Below are positions 22,410 to 35,100 of a stretch of 64,000 bases of DNA, in pieces. The notes below the pieces were generated by a model. The model was given only the letters and a program-made list of their open reading frames with translations, had not been told where the DNA came from and did not search any database. The DNA is taken from positions 1,054,001 to 1,118,000 of the forward strand of contig JAHLKG010000005.1 of assembly GCA_025526995.1 (NCBI GenBank), read 5' to 3'. How positions within the stretch are numbered: position 1 is the first letter of the stretch; each line of letters starts with the position of its first letter. Position numbers and translations under genes: made by a program. This DNA comes from Powellomyces hirtus (Eukaryota; Chytridiomycota; Chytridiomycetes; Spizellomycetales; Powellomycetaceae).

Positions 22410-23686
22410 CTACTTCTTCAGGCTATCCATAATCCACTTTGATGCTTCCGCAGCTTTCTTGTCGGCATCTTTGTCAAGAGCAAAGTCGCGATCAATGAGA
22501 TCATTCTTATCGGGCACATCCATGCCTTTACGAACGGCGGGGCGCTGGGCCACCCGGTGGAGCCATGCATCAACCTTTGGGAACTCGTCCTATTGATGTG
22601 GTATGTCAAGAACAGCTCAGTGTGTAAAACGACCGACAAGAAGGACCTACCAGGCCGACACCTGCCCAGTTGTGACCGGCGACTGCAAAATGATGGACTC
22701 GGTCAGTGCAGTTCCCTAAATACAAAATTTCGTCGACCCATACCCCATCCAAAGCATGCAATGTCGGCAAGGGAATAGTCCCCGACCAGATAGTCGCGGT
22801 CGTCCGAGAGGGCTCGCTCCATGACACTGTACAGACGCTTCGTCTCGTCTTGATAGCGCTTGATGCCGTAAGGAATCTTCTCAGGAGCGTACCTATAACA
22901 CACAACCGTGATCCTCGGCGTTAGAGTTGTGGTACATGCAATGTGAGGTTTTCCCATCTATTACCTGAAGAAGTGGTTGGCCTGACCTCTACGGGACAAA
23001 ATTCAGAATGTGGTATAGTAACGTTGGCGCAAATGTGAATCTTACTGCATAGGTCCAAGGCCACCCATTTGCCACATCAACCACTGGATGGCTTCGCTGC
23101 GTTTGTTAGCATCTTTAGCCAAGAGCAGGTGATTGGGGTCATAATGCTCAGCAAGGTAGAGCAAAATGGCGCCACTCTCCATTACGGGGAAGTCTCCACG
23201 ACCATTATCTACAAGCGCGGGAATGCGGCCTTGGTATTGCTGGTAAGTTTGGGTCGCAAATGCAGCCAACTCGCGTCGATCTCACCATTAGGATTGATCC
23301 TCAGGAACCATTCTGAATGACACATCTTAATAAAAGTATCATGACAAAAGGACGTTGGAACAAAAGGCTGCTTACCTTCTTTTTGTTCGTTTTTCGAGAA
23401 CTCGATTTTGTGCGTCTAGAGAGGTCTTAATAAGCGACGTATTTCTTTCCGTGTTTTGCCCCTGACTTGACCAGACCTTGTAAGGCAAACCGAGCTCTTC
23501 CAAAGCGATACTGGCTTTCTGACCGTTGGGTGTGCTGAAAAGGGTCAGGGAAGGAATGGGGAGGGAAGGGCCAACAACTATGCAAGTCAGTTATGCATTT
23601 TCGTGCTTTCTCGTGCTGTGCGCCAAGACAAACTGCTCGAGCCATTACCCAACGGTGTAAAGCGTAAGTGAAGGTGTGGAAGACAT
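22410..23686 (-). CDS. Glutathione S-transferase (fungal GstA/Ure2-like)
   Basis: Nine small exons, complement(join(22410..22589, 22651..22682, 22744..22892, 22965..22988, 23046..23229, 23286..23312, 23376..23415, 23477..23534, 23649..23686)), 243 residues. The thioredoxin-fold half reads [20 protein letters not shown], then [25 protein letters not shown] and the glutathione-binding [18 protein letters not shown]. The helical half has [36 protein letters not shown] and [18 protein letters not shown]. This pattern is that of the bacterial/fungal Ure2-like GSTs (nucleophilic or peroxidase-type conjugation of glutathione). Three exons are under 33 nt (24, 27 and 32 nt). Cytosolic; no targeting signal. 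Confidence 0.93.
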
Positions 23687-24878
23687 CGTTGAGTATAACA
23701 ATTTAGTTCGAGGGAATCGTGGGACTGCTCGTAGCATTTGCCTCGAGCTTTTCACACCACATCAGCGCTTTTATGGATGACGACGCGTTTGTCAGCGTTA
23801 GGCCTCAAGCCACATGTGTGACGATGTAATCCGTCGGACCATCGGACCCTCCGGCAATTCTGCCCGCATGTCCCGGCAAGGTCGGTTCTGTGTTCTCAGC
23901 GGAGATAAACGAGATTTATAAGCCTATGACACCTTGTACAGGGGCTCGCGGACCTTGAGACGAAGAGTCTTGAGTGACTTCTGGGCAGGTGGCAGAGGTC
24001 TTCATGAAACACCGGACGCACCCCTTGCTGGAAGTATTCCCTTGACAAGATTCATTATGGCGACGAACCAAGTTGAAGCATATCGGATTCAGAGCGGTAT
24101 CAGCAGCTGGAGAATTGTTCTAGGGAGCCGGTAGGGGTTTCCGCGAGTAGAACATCAAGAACTAGGGGAGCTTGTATGCGCACACCGATTGACTCTCTTC
24201 TGAGGAGTGCTTCACATGGCATGTGTGACAAACTGTGTGGGGCTCAACCTTCCAGAGTTCACAAAAAAATGTACTACAGCTAAAGAGATTTTGTTTATCG
24301 TCGAGCAGAGGACGATGTAGAAACTCTCATTCACCCCCCTCCGCCCTCCCCATCCGAAAAAGAGGGCAGAAGGATTTGACGACCAATACATTACATCGCA
24401 CGATTCATATGGAGTAGATATTGTTCATCGAAATGTTTAGCGTATGTCGCATATTTTATCGCTCCGTTGTCAGGTGAGCGGGGTGTTCCTTACATGGCTC
24501 GCGATGTGAACACTTCAAGTGCCAATACATTAGCAGTCGGCAGAACAATAATGACTAACGAAACCCTGGATCATTGTAAGCAAAAGGGCAGGACCGCTAA
24601 TTGTTGCCTTTGGCCATTGAAAGATGCTGTCTGCAAATCACATAGGGAACATCTAGTTCTGTTAGATATCCTTGAACGCATCCGTATGATTGCGCCAAAC
24701 CGCTTGAACGTTGCAGACATTGGAAAGCTTACCAAGCTTGCCAAGGGCGTTCAAACCAGTGGGAACTTGCTGTTCTCGCGCATATGCTGTCAAAAAGTCA
24801 CATGACCCGCTAGTCCGGAGGTCGGTTTGACAGCACCTTGACCGTCGCTACTTTGGCCTGGTCGCGAGTGAAGTAACG
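23687..24878. other. 1.2 kb gap, no supported gene
   Basis: Between two outward-facing genes (GST to the left, PPCS to the right). One open frame at 24467-24805 (112 codons, plus strand) is hydrophilic with a Leu-rich segment (HLVLLDILERIRMIAPNRL), but has no family, no flanking splice logic and no preferred codon use. No repeats or RNA genes recognised. The region carries both promoters. Confidence 0.4.
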
Positions 24879-26252
24879 ATGTCAAAAGATACCGCCAGCG
24901 ACCCTTCGCTTCCCGTAATGGAACTGGCACTCCCGACGCCGGCGCCTGCTATTGGCTGGGAGGAATACTTCCGGACGAATCCCCCTCCGAGTGGGACAGA
25001 AGACGCGGGTCAACGCATTGACAAGTTTATCTCATTCCACGCCAAAGCAAATCGGCGGGTGGTGCTGGTGACTGTGAGTTCAGAACCATCAAGCACATCA
25101 GACAGAGAGTTTGCATACAAACATACAAACACCTGCAACCATGTTGCGAGACGCTGCCATGACTTAAGATGTGTTTTATATGGTCCTGTTAATTCAGTCC
25201 GGCGGTACCACTGTGCCTTTAGAGAAGAACACCGTCCGATTCATCGACAACTTCAGTGCAGGCACGAGAGGCGCGACTTCAGCTGAATATTTCATCGAAG
25301 CGGGATATGCGGTCATTTTCATGCACCGACAATTCAGCTTGCAACCGTACAGCCGCCACTACACACACTCAAAGAACTGCTTCTTGGATTATATGCAAGT
25401 CGGCCCGGACGGGAGTTTGACTGGTATACCAAGACACCATGTTTTTACATCACGCTCTTATTAACGTCTGTGCCATCAAGTTGACCCGAAGTACAGTGAT
25501 CACATGCGAGAGGTTCTAGGGAAGTACCAGAAGGTAAAGACTTTCCCTCTTAACTAGCGCTGGGACCCCTTTGCCAATCGTATTCGTTTAGGCCAAGCAA
25601 GACAATCTTCTTATTATGGAGTCCTTTGTTACGGTGGAGGAATATCTTTTTCTTCTGCGGAGATTCACGACCGCTCTCTCCACTCTCCGGGAGAACGCGT
25701 TGTATTATCTTGCAGCTGCAGTCAGCGACTTCTTCGTTCCTCCAGATAAGATGGTACATTCAGTGGAAGTGCTCTAGCAGCTGTGTTTTGAGATCACACT
25801 AACTCTAGATCACAGACCGAACATAAGATTCAATCGTCCGGAGGGTGTCTAGAACTACAGCTTGATCAAGTGCCCAAAGTCATATATCCTCTCGTTGACA
25901 CTTGGGCTAGCCGGGGATTTGTTGTGTCCTTCAAGGTAAAATAATCGAATGTGGTATGATTTCCCTCCAGTTCTGAAGGCGCGCTAACACATACTAGCTC
26001 GAAACTGATCCTTCGATACTTATCCCGAAATCACGGCGGGCCTTGGAGCGATATAAGCATCAACTTGTTATCGGAAATATCTTGTCAACAAGAAAGAGAG
26101 TTGTAACCATGGTCACGCTAGAGGATGAGCAGGATATTACACTCTCTGACCAAGAGCTGGCTGAAGGAGTGGAGATTGAAAGCAGAATAATACCTGATCT
26201 CGTTGCACGACACGACCGTTGGATTAAGGAAAGTGCGAAGCACGCGCAGTAG
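24879..26252 (+). CDS. CAB2: Phosphopantothenate-cysteine ligase
   Basis: Six exons: 24879..25073, 25198..25423, 25481..25533, 25592..25753, 25816..25935, 25998..26252; 336 residues. It joins 4'-phosphopantothenate with cysteine, the second step of coenzyme A synthesis. Eukaryotic PPCS marks are [34 protein letters not shown] (nucleotide-binding loop), [22 protein letters not shown], then [11 protein letters not shown] and FVVSFKLETDP with a late YKHQLVIGN. It is the stand-alone eukaryotic form, not the bacterial CoaBC fusion. The in-frame extra acceptor at 25807 is ignored because the one at 25815 restores the TEHKIQSS motif in frame. Confidence 0.95.
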
Positions 26253-26437
26253 ATAGACATTGGGTTAGTTTTGGACTAGGCTAGACATTCGATTATAGAA
26301 AGCATCTGATTCATTGTGATGCCAGCTAAAGAGATGTACTTCGTCCAACAAGTATGCGTAATAAATTTTAACGCATTTACAGCACATCACATCAGAGCAT
26401 ATCACGCATTGTATCACACCTTCACACCCTCACATCC

Positions 26438-28870
26438 TTACGCTGAGGATGTACCACCAGTTGTCGGACTCGAAGTGGCAACAATGTTCCGCTTGGAATG
26501 CTTCACAAATCGCGGGTATGAATTGTAGTACTAGAAAACAACAAATCTGAGATTAGAACTGCGCGCGAAGTAATGCTGAAAGGGGCGCGTACCATGTTTT
26601 TCACCACTTCGCTTTTGGCCTTTTCGAACATCCCCCATTTCAGCTGCGAGGTTTCGATGCAATTTGTCACCTCTTCGCGGACGTGCGCCGGGATGTTGAC
26701 TTCCAATGGAGAGCCCTCGGCAATGTATGTGGCGTAAAACGCGATGAATTTTGGGCGAACATCATCTGGGATGTCAATATTCAAGTCTGCGAGACTGATT
26801 GAAGACGGACCTGCATCAGTAGTTTGAGTTGATGGATCGGCGGGTTTGGCAGATTGATGCGTAGACTTTGAACGAGGCGTCAAGTAATGTGGCTGGGTAA
26901 CTGCCAGAGGGGCGTCAGTAAAGACTGTAGTCTTTGGTACAAGCTTGGATCGAACACACGAGTTCAACGCTGAAACTTGAAGTTCCTCATATGCCTCGTA
27001 AAACAGGGTGTTCTCAACGCATAAGTCTAGGAATGCACTGAAATCAATTACTGAATGGCTACGATTGATACTAAGCAAAGCTGCTTGCGCTCACCCAATG
27101 CGGTAAATGCTTTGAAAGCTTCGAACGATGTTCGATCCCCAAGGACCTCGTTGAGAGCACTCAAGGTATTGGTAAGGGGCTTCACGGAGTCGCGCTTGCG
27201 CTGCTGTCTCCATGCTTCTACTGTCGGCAACACCACAGATGTGAAGTGTGTTACTACTGAGAAAGTCTGATTAATTTGACCAACCAGGGCGGGGAAGGGG
27301 TACAACCCCAAATGTGGTTTTCGTCAGTTAGAAACAGGATCATGAAAAAAAAACTGAGTGACACATCTATTACCAAGAGGAGGAACCAACGAGGGTATTT
27401 TCTCTGCTCCACAGGCGTGAAGATCTTCGGCCAGGCCAAAAATATCTTGTACAAAGAGTTGCGGATAGTTTAGATGAGGAAATGCGCCGGATCTTGGACA
27501 AAAAGTAACACTTACTGGGAGGCACAGGATTGCCATCGCAATGGTGATATTCAGATCGGTACGAATGCCCCTTGCGTCGCGAATGGATCGAAGCCTTAGA
27601 ATAAGGAATGGCAGAGCGAAATGGAAGAAGGCAACGGAAAGAACCATAAGAGGGATGAACTAAATAGTACAGGGTGATAGATATCATGGGCAAATGTTTA
27701 TCAATTCAACTCGGAAAAAGGAGGAGAGCTATAAGCTAAAGCTTACCTCCATTTCGCTCTTGCAACCGTTGACGTCCATCACTGGCCATATCCGATATTC
27801 CTTAGTGATAGCCTACGACGTCCCATACGGGTCAGTGTTTGAGCCGCATTAAACCGTTGAACACGGTGTTGCGGCCTCACCGAAATGATCAACAAGCAAA
27901 TCAATGTTATCAAAATCACCGCTGCCATTCCCATCAGGAATGTGCGATCGGATACGCGATCCTTGCGAGCATAATACCAATCTGCTTTGAGTCGAGCTAC
28001 TTGGCCCTGTGACGACACTGACGGCGCTCTTTCGTCAACCGCAACTGATTGTCTTTTACTGAATGTGGAATCGTCGTCGGCGATGAGTCTGGAACCAACT
28101 CTCGAGATCTGAGGCACTGTCGATGAGGAATTGACGCTCGTTTTGGTAATGTTGGCTCTGGCACTGACGCCGAAGAGTTTGGCTTGGTTGATTTTGAAAT
28201 TGAAGTAAAACTGGAAACTTTAAATCAATAATGCCGACCGCACGAAGGGGTAGTCAGTACGCTTCTCCTGGCAGTCTGCTTTTGCAAGAAGCGTAGCAGA
28301 ATTCTTTACGTACGCTCGGGCTGCGACGGCCGCAAACCAAATCATCGATGGCAGGGTCAGGCCCCAAAGCCACACGAAGCACGGGTAATCTTTACAAGCA
28401 TAACTCCAGAGGGTATTGGTTGTTTGCAGAAGGAGCCCCACGGCCTAATATCCATTGCCAGTCAATACATTATCGTAACCGAGCGCAAAGTAAACGAAGC
28501 GGTTTGCGAGGATTTACCTGGAAAAGAGTTGCGAGAACGCTTCTTCCTGCCAGTTGCGTCCGTAGCCGGAAGAAAGCAACGACCGAGATAATCCAGTATA
28601 CCGTAAAAATTGCCCAGATCGAACTGTACGTGGTTCGGTAACTGGGGTCTAGCAAAGCAAGTGTAAAGAAGCATCGTGATCAATATTGACATCCCGAGAC
28701 ACGTTTGCATCTACTCTACGGTCCCGGATGACTTGTCCGGGACAAGAATCCTACTTCTCTACGCAAAATCTCTAGCTGTGCTTCTTTCCAAATGGTTTCT
28801 GAAGATTTATATGAACATTCTTCAACTGACCCCATGGCAAAGTGGGTTCGTGGACGACGATTCCGCCCAT
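26438..28870 (-). CDS. Seven-transmembrane protein with C-terminal RGS domain
   Basis: Ten exons, complement(join(26438..26530, 26593..27050, 27095..27266, 27374..27445, 27516..27659, 27747..27812, 27881..28210, 28244..28444, 28518..28648, 28831..28870)), 568 residues. Seven hydrophobic spans can be traced at about 23-41, 58-75, 80-100, 213-233, 257-278, 291-309 and 324-345, with a long hydrophilic loop at about 105-210. The RGS box begins near residue 364 (LGDRTSFEAFKAFTAL), continues DLCVENTLFYEAYEEL, has a Ser/Thr/Pro-rich insert of about 60 residues, then PAHVREEVTNCI, KWGMFEKAKSEVVKNM and NSYPRFVKH. RGS domains accelerate GTP hydrolysis by G-alpha. The layout resembles plant RGS1 and the fungal class with an N-terminal 7TM. 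One intron (28211-28243) is only 33 nt. Confidence 0.88.
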
Positions 28871-29547
28871 TGTCACAATCAAATTCTTGAAAGAGAGGCG
28901 ATGAGATAATTGGCGTAATTACGTGGGAGTACTATCCGTTCCGGAGAGAAAATGTGGCGGGCAACTTTTCTCAATATGGCATCGAATCATCTGAGAAGGT
29001 TCCAAAAATAGAAACTCTCCGAGTCGGAGTTTGGTTATTTTCCGGAATAATATTGTTTATTAGTGACCCGCGGACTTCAAGCTTCATTTTGCTTCTAAGG
29101 AATGGAAACGGATATGCATGGCTATAATTCTCGTAGAAGAAGCGATGATCTTGAAGTCAATGCAAGGTTTAATTGTTGAAAAACACAAGCAAATTTTCTG
29201 TGGAAACCTGTATGCAAAATATCCTGCCACTTGAACGTCACAAGGCTATTGGGCTAGATCATTTCCTTGTGCAGGGCACGAACCATCCATAGAGCATTTT
29301 TCCTTAATATCATCGCCGCAATCTTTCGCGGATCATCCACATATCATAGATTTCTAATCTTAAGAATATTGAGAGGGAACGTCCGCTACAAGTGGTTGAC
29401 CACGCATCGATGAACCCAGTGCTGAGTTGTCGGGGTTACGGCGCGCCAATTACGTCAGGAACTTGCGCTCGAGTTGGGAGTGTGCAAGGCCTCGCTTCTA
29501 CAGGACATCTCACTACGATTCATTGCGCTGAGTAAGTAACTCCGTCC
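28871..29547. other. Intergenic, AT-rich divergent promoter
   Basis: 677 bases between the 7TM-RGS and NCA2 starts, clearly more AT-rich than the coding parts. No coding frame or repeat is supported. Confidence 0.45.
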
Positions 29548-31922
29548 ATGGGCTTTGTTTCTGAGCGCCTCAGTAGCCAACTGCGGGCGATTGAGCTTAA
29601 CTTTCAGCTCGATGCCGACCACTATGACCTGACGCACACGTACGCAATTCTGTTCGGGAAGGAAGAGAAACCCATTGACATCGACGAGGAAAGTCATGCG
29701 AAACCCATTCGGGAGCTTTGGGAATGCCTGCAGTCACAGGTATTGACGCCGGGGCTGTCGAAGAAGGTCATGGATGGCGACCTCGCCGAGGACCATCTTC
29801 CGTCTCTGGCCCTGGTCGGAAAGCAGCTAGGCGACATATCCAAATGTCTGTACGGGAGTTCCAGCGGACTAGCTGTAAAATCTAGCACAAACGTCGAGTC
29901 GGCGCGATATCCACTTGCTGAGCTGGCATTTTTGGCTAAGATTGCTGCTGTGCTCAACGCATATCTACTGCACAGACTGCTGGCGGCATCCACAACATTG
30001 ACGCCGGACATTGCGTATTGGAGGGATCAAGAAATATCTTCAACGAAGGCCGCGTACTACCTGTTGCAGACCCTCCCTGGAAGGCTGTACCATTATTCGC
30101 GAATCCTCTTCACCTACATCCGTGCTCAACAACCATCACATCTTCGCCCGCACTTCCGCATGTTTTCAGATAAATTGAGTCGTCGCCTCAAACAAAATCT
30201 GATGAAGTCTTCGCGATTGCCATCAGCGACCGGTCTGTTGGGACTCACTCGTGCCAGGCTGCAGGCAACGCCTACTGTATTTGACTTGGCCAAGCAAGAA
30301 ATTCGTGTCAGTCGAGAAAAGCTCGAGGTTGTTCGCCAAACGCAGGCCGGATGTCTGGGTCTGCTGGTGGTAGATGCATCTGATTTGCCGTGGAATCAAG
30401 CGTCTAGGCGCGGTGTGCGCTCGGTTGATTACACCGGTGATGCCGAGCTCGTCGCAACTGCAGAAAATGTGCAGTCAGCGTTGTCGCAATCTTTGGCCCT
30501 CATGGCAGGCGTTATGGAAAGGGTGCGGAAAGCTGAAACGGATCTCACACCTGAGGAAGATGCTGCATGCACAGACTTTTCCGACCTTGAAGGTACGCAT
30601 TACCCCATAGGGCAGAATAATTCCAGGAGTGAACACTTACTGGCCCAAAGCTCGGATTGCTCTAGTTACACCACAACCAATCCCACTGCTATATCAGCAG
30701 GCCAAGGATATTTATTCCTCACTGCAGCTCATGGAACCCTCATTTCATCAATTAATGAGCAGACATGGGCGTCCATCTGCACTAGCTAGATATTGGGCAC
30801 CTGTTGCGGCTCTGACTCTTACGGCTTACAAAGTCGGGAGCACTGTCGCCGTCCGCTGGGATGATGTTCAAGACTGGGCGAACAACTTCAAAGAAACAGT
30901 TTTGAGCTTCTTCTCGGAGTGGATCCTGAAGCCTCTCGAAAACATCTATGTTACTGTCCGACATAAGGAAGCCCGTCTGTCTCTGAGCTCGGGCGATTCA
31001 TTGACTGCTGATCTAGAGGTGGGACAAGTGAGTGGCTTCAAGAATCTATCCGAAGGAGATGCTAACAATGTCTTCGACAACGATCAGTCGTTGGAACGAA
31101 TGGTCGTAGACTACGCGAAGGATCAAGGAATCACTAGCGCAGCGGAGCTTAGGATCATTGCGGAGCAGGCACAGAAAGGGGATTTGTCGGTGGTGCTGAA
31201 GCGCTACGCTGAAGAGATCAAGTCACCTCTCAAGAACGCTGTTTCTGGTGAGCGAATTTTGCGACAATCTTCCTGGTTGGAATAGGCTCATACGTGCTCC
31301 ATCTCCCAGGGGACCTCATTCGTGCGCTGCTAATTCAAATTCAGAAGGCGAAAGTGGATGGCGAGCTTGCAATCGATGCATTGGACAAGCTGCTGCGGTC
31401 CAATGAGCTAAATTTTGCCTTTTTGGCTGTCACCCCTTCGCTGCTGGTTTCCTGGCTCCTTGGGAAGAAGATGGGATCTCTGTTCTCAAGTGGGAAGGAG
31501 AAGAGCAAGGCGAAAACATATGAGTACATCCGTGCGAGTATACGGTAAGCTTCATCGCCGTAAATCGTGGTGACAAGGCTCCTTTGATTCCTTAATTCGA
31601 AAATCTTAGCAACATCGATCGTATCCTGAACCAAGCAAATCGGGGTCCTGGCCAAAAGTCAACGCTCACATACAAGGCACATGGTCTGCTCTTGTGTGAG
31701 GTCTACCTCCTCCGGAAATGTGTCCCCGCGGTCACCAGAAGGGAAAGTTACCGTCAAAGGTTCATAGAGGATCTGCGTGAACTTGAGAGTGGGTTCCATG
31801 TAGATGAGGCCAAGGGCAGCAGAAGACTGGATTCAACGGGTGAATCGTGGACCGTGGCACAACGCGTAGCGACTGTGCAGCGCATGTATAGGACGTATCC
31901 GTTCGTTCGTGGCACCATGTAG
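29548..31922 (+). CDS. NCA2: NCA2 family mitochondrial protein
   Basis: Four exons: 29548..30592, 30627..31247, 31310..31544, 31610..31922; 737 residues. NCA2 is a mitochondrial membrane protein that in yeast is required with NCA3 for proper expression of the mitochondrial ATP6/ATP8 transcripts. The diagnostic segment is near the middle and end: KETVLSFFSEWILKPLENIY with TVRHKEARLSL, the SLERMVVDYAKD-GI motif, IRALLIQIQKAKVDGELAID with LDKLLRSNELNF, a hydrophobic AVTPSLLVSWLLGKK segment, and the C-terminal HGLLLCEVYLLRK and RQRFIEDLRELESG. The N-terminal half is poorly conserved in the family. No cleavable presequence is obvious at the chosen Met. Intron 1 is 34 nt. Confidence 0.88.
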
Positions 31923-32186
31923 ATAGTTAGGAAGATGCACTTAGTGACATGTCATATATAGCAAGATGCACTCTGAATAAATACACTCAACTCAGGATCC
32001 AGTACGTGACAAAGACCTTCACACGAGTATCAACGAGAAGCAACAGCGCGCACCGTCAGAATCTCGGAGCGACGCGTCCACCCAAAGACACGTGCCTGAT
32101 TATGTCATAAATCTGGACCTGATCTCCGCAATGATTCTGTTGGATGAACGAGGATGAACCAGACTTCCCGGCGCCTTCTTTAGATC

Positions 32187-35100
32187 ATGTTTACAGCGAG
32201 GCAATCCAGGTACAGTAAAAGTTATCGACAAAATTCCATTGCATTTTTGCATGCTGATGCTAATTCTTGTCTAGGCAACAACCACACGTTGGTTCAGCTT
32301 CAACCGCGACGCTTGCGCCTGATGACGACGATCTATACTCTTTTGACAAAAAGGTATACCGAGGATCTGAGGCTTTATAGCGCGGAAAAGAAGCAACTCA
32401 CCCGGAATGTTGACTCAGTCCCTTGCCTTTTTGATTTGTTTCTCAGACATCTGGAAATGCTTACACCGGCAGCACCTGGACATCGGCCGGGCGGGCGGGC
32501 GTCACGAGTTTCGGCCCGCGAACGGCAAAACCAGGAACGGGAATGCGGGGAGACACTGAAACTGCTCGTCCAATGACGTCGGTACGCGCTGCGGGATACT
32601 CTAGCCGGGGCAGGCCGGGAATGACTGCTGGACAGGCATTCGATCCTTTTCATCAAGGTGCGTGAAGCCACCCTAAAGTCAAATGAGTTTCGAATCCTCA
32701 TGCGCAACGCGAGACCTAATGAGATGAAATAAAGGTAGAGACAGCAGTGCGAGTGGCTATCACAAATTGGAAGAAACGCCAGAGGAGCAGATCAGGAACC
32801 TCGAGCGGAAAGTGAACCAACTCATCGAGGATTCAACCATGATTGCCGCCAGCGGGAATCTCCGGTCCGCGTTGGAGAAGGCCAAAGAAGCGGGAAAAAA
32901 AGAGCGTCAACTGTCGCGTCAGCGGGAACAGCTGGAGCTCGGCGACCAAATCAATCTGGACCTGACGTACTGCGTGCTGTTCAACCTCGCAAACCAGTAC
33001 CAGAGCAATCAGATGTACCAGGAAGCCCTCAACACGTACGGCGTGATTGTCAAAAACAAGCTGTTCAATCAGTCCGGAAGGCTGCGCGTCAACATGGGGA
33101 ACATATACTTTGAGCAGGCAAAGTACTCGCAGGCCGTGAAAATGTACCGGATGGCGCTCGATCAAATATCGAACACGAATAAGGACATACGGTGAGGACA
33201 GCAACACGGGGATATGGACAAGAATGATCTCTAAACAGATTCTGGATGCCTTGTGGAACTGCAGGCTAAAGATCATGCGGAATATCGGGAATGCGTTCAT
33301 CCGGATGGGCCAGATCCAAGATGCCATCACATCCTTCGAGGCCATCATGGAAGGAAGTCCAGACTACCATGCAGGTATGCTTTGTTGTTCATTCGCCAAG
33401 GCAACTGTGTGACGCCGACCATAACCCAAAACATTCACAAAGGATTCAACTTGATACTGTGCTATTTCGCGCTGGGAGACCGTGACCGGATGAAGAGATC
33501 CTTGCAACGACTCATGTCCATCCGCCCAGTCGCCGTCGAGCAGAATGAAGATTTCGGCATTGGACCAACGGACGAGCCAATCGAGGACCATGAAGTGTTT
33601 GACGAAGACGAACTTCGCGCGATAGCAAGACAAAGGTATGTCAGATTACGAGACTCAAGGCGACTTGCGTTTTAACATCCGATCATGAAACCCTCGACAG
33701 ACAACAAGCTGGTGAACGCTGCATCATCCTTGCTGCGAAGCTGGTTGCACCGAGCATAGAGAACACCTTCTCCGTGGGATATGATTGGATAGTGGAGACC
33801 ATCAAAGCCTCACCGCACGCTGCAATAGCTAGCGAGATCGAGATTGCGAAAGCAATTCAGTTCTTGAAAGCCAAAGATTTCACAAAGGTCGGCTAGTAAA
33901 CGTGCAGCAGAGACCAGGATGAAAGTATGCTGAAGTCGATTCCATATCAATTGGCAGGCGGTAGAGACCCTGAAGATGTTCGAGAAGACGGATCAGAAGA
34001 TGGTGGGAACGGCGGCCACCAACCTCTCCTTCCTGTACTTCCTTGATGGCGATCATAAGCAAGCCGAGAAGTACGCCGAGATCGCTATCCAGACAGATCG
34101 GTATAACGCAAAAGCGCAGACAAATCGGGGCAATTGCTATTTTGTCAAAGGTGAGAGAAGGGAGTTGCCAACCCGAGACGCGGAGCCCTGAACTGAATGT
34201 AGCTCTTATCTGCGCTTTGCAGGCAACTTTGAGAAAGCAAAAGAGCACTACCAGCAGGCCATAAGCGTTGATGCGGTATGCACTGAGGCGATATACAATC
34301 TGGGTGCGTTTCGGCTCAGGAAAAACGACGTTGGCGGCAGAATATACTAATCGGGTCTAACGTAATACAATATTCGACGTACAGGCCTTGTGAACAAGGA
34401 GATGGGGCTCCACTTGGAAGCACTGCAATCCTTCGAGAAGCTGTACGCGATATTACGGAATAGCGCCGAGGTCATCTTCCAAATAGCCGACATGTGAGTC
34501 TAACCCAGACTATACCGTTCGTGCTCGTCGGCAAGCTGACCGAGAAACTGTGTTCTCAGATATGACAAGCAAGGCAATCTGCAGCAGGCGATGGAGTGGT
34601 TTAACATTTTGATATCTGTGGTGCCGACGGACCCTGGCGTGCTGGCGCGGTTGGGAGACATGTTCGTGCGGGACGGGGACAAGTCACAGGCCTTCCAATA
34701 TTATTCTGAGGTAAAGAGCATCAAAATCTGGAACGACAATTTTTCCCCAGCTTACCATTTGTTCTCTGCGCGGCTATAGTCTTACCGCTATTACCCATCC
34801 AATATGGACGTTTTGGCTTGGCTGGGTGCATATTATGTCGAATGCGAGGTATACGAGCAAGCCGTGCAATTCTTCGAGCGAGCGGCGACGATACAGCCTG
34901 CGCAGGTGCGATGGCAGCTCATGATTGCGAGCTGCTATCGACGCGGCGGAAACTATCAGCAGTCGTTTGAGACTTATAAACGCGTCCACGAGAAGTTCCC
35001 TGATAACGTTGAATGTACAGTATATCTCGGAGCTGCCGTGTGGAGTGAGATCGTCCTAACACGCCTTTGTTTGTTTTCATCAGGCCTGCGATTCCTGGTG

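Noticed and set aside
24467..24805. 112-codon ORF between GST and PPCS
   Set aside because: No domain, no splice context, no codon preference; not called as a gene.
32144..32209. Alternative IFT88 start at the ATG at 32144
   Set aside because: It joins exon 2 in the wrong phase; the ATG at 32187 gives a phase that matches the DDDDLYSF motif.
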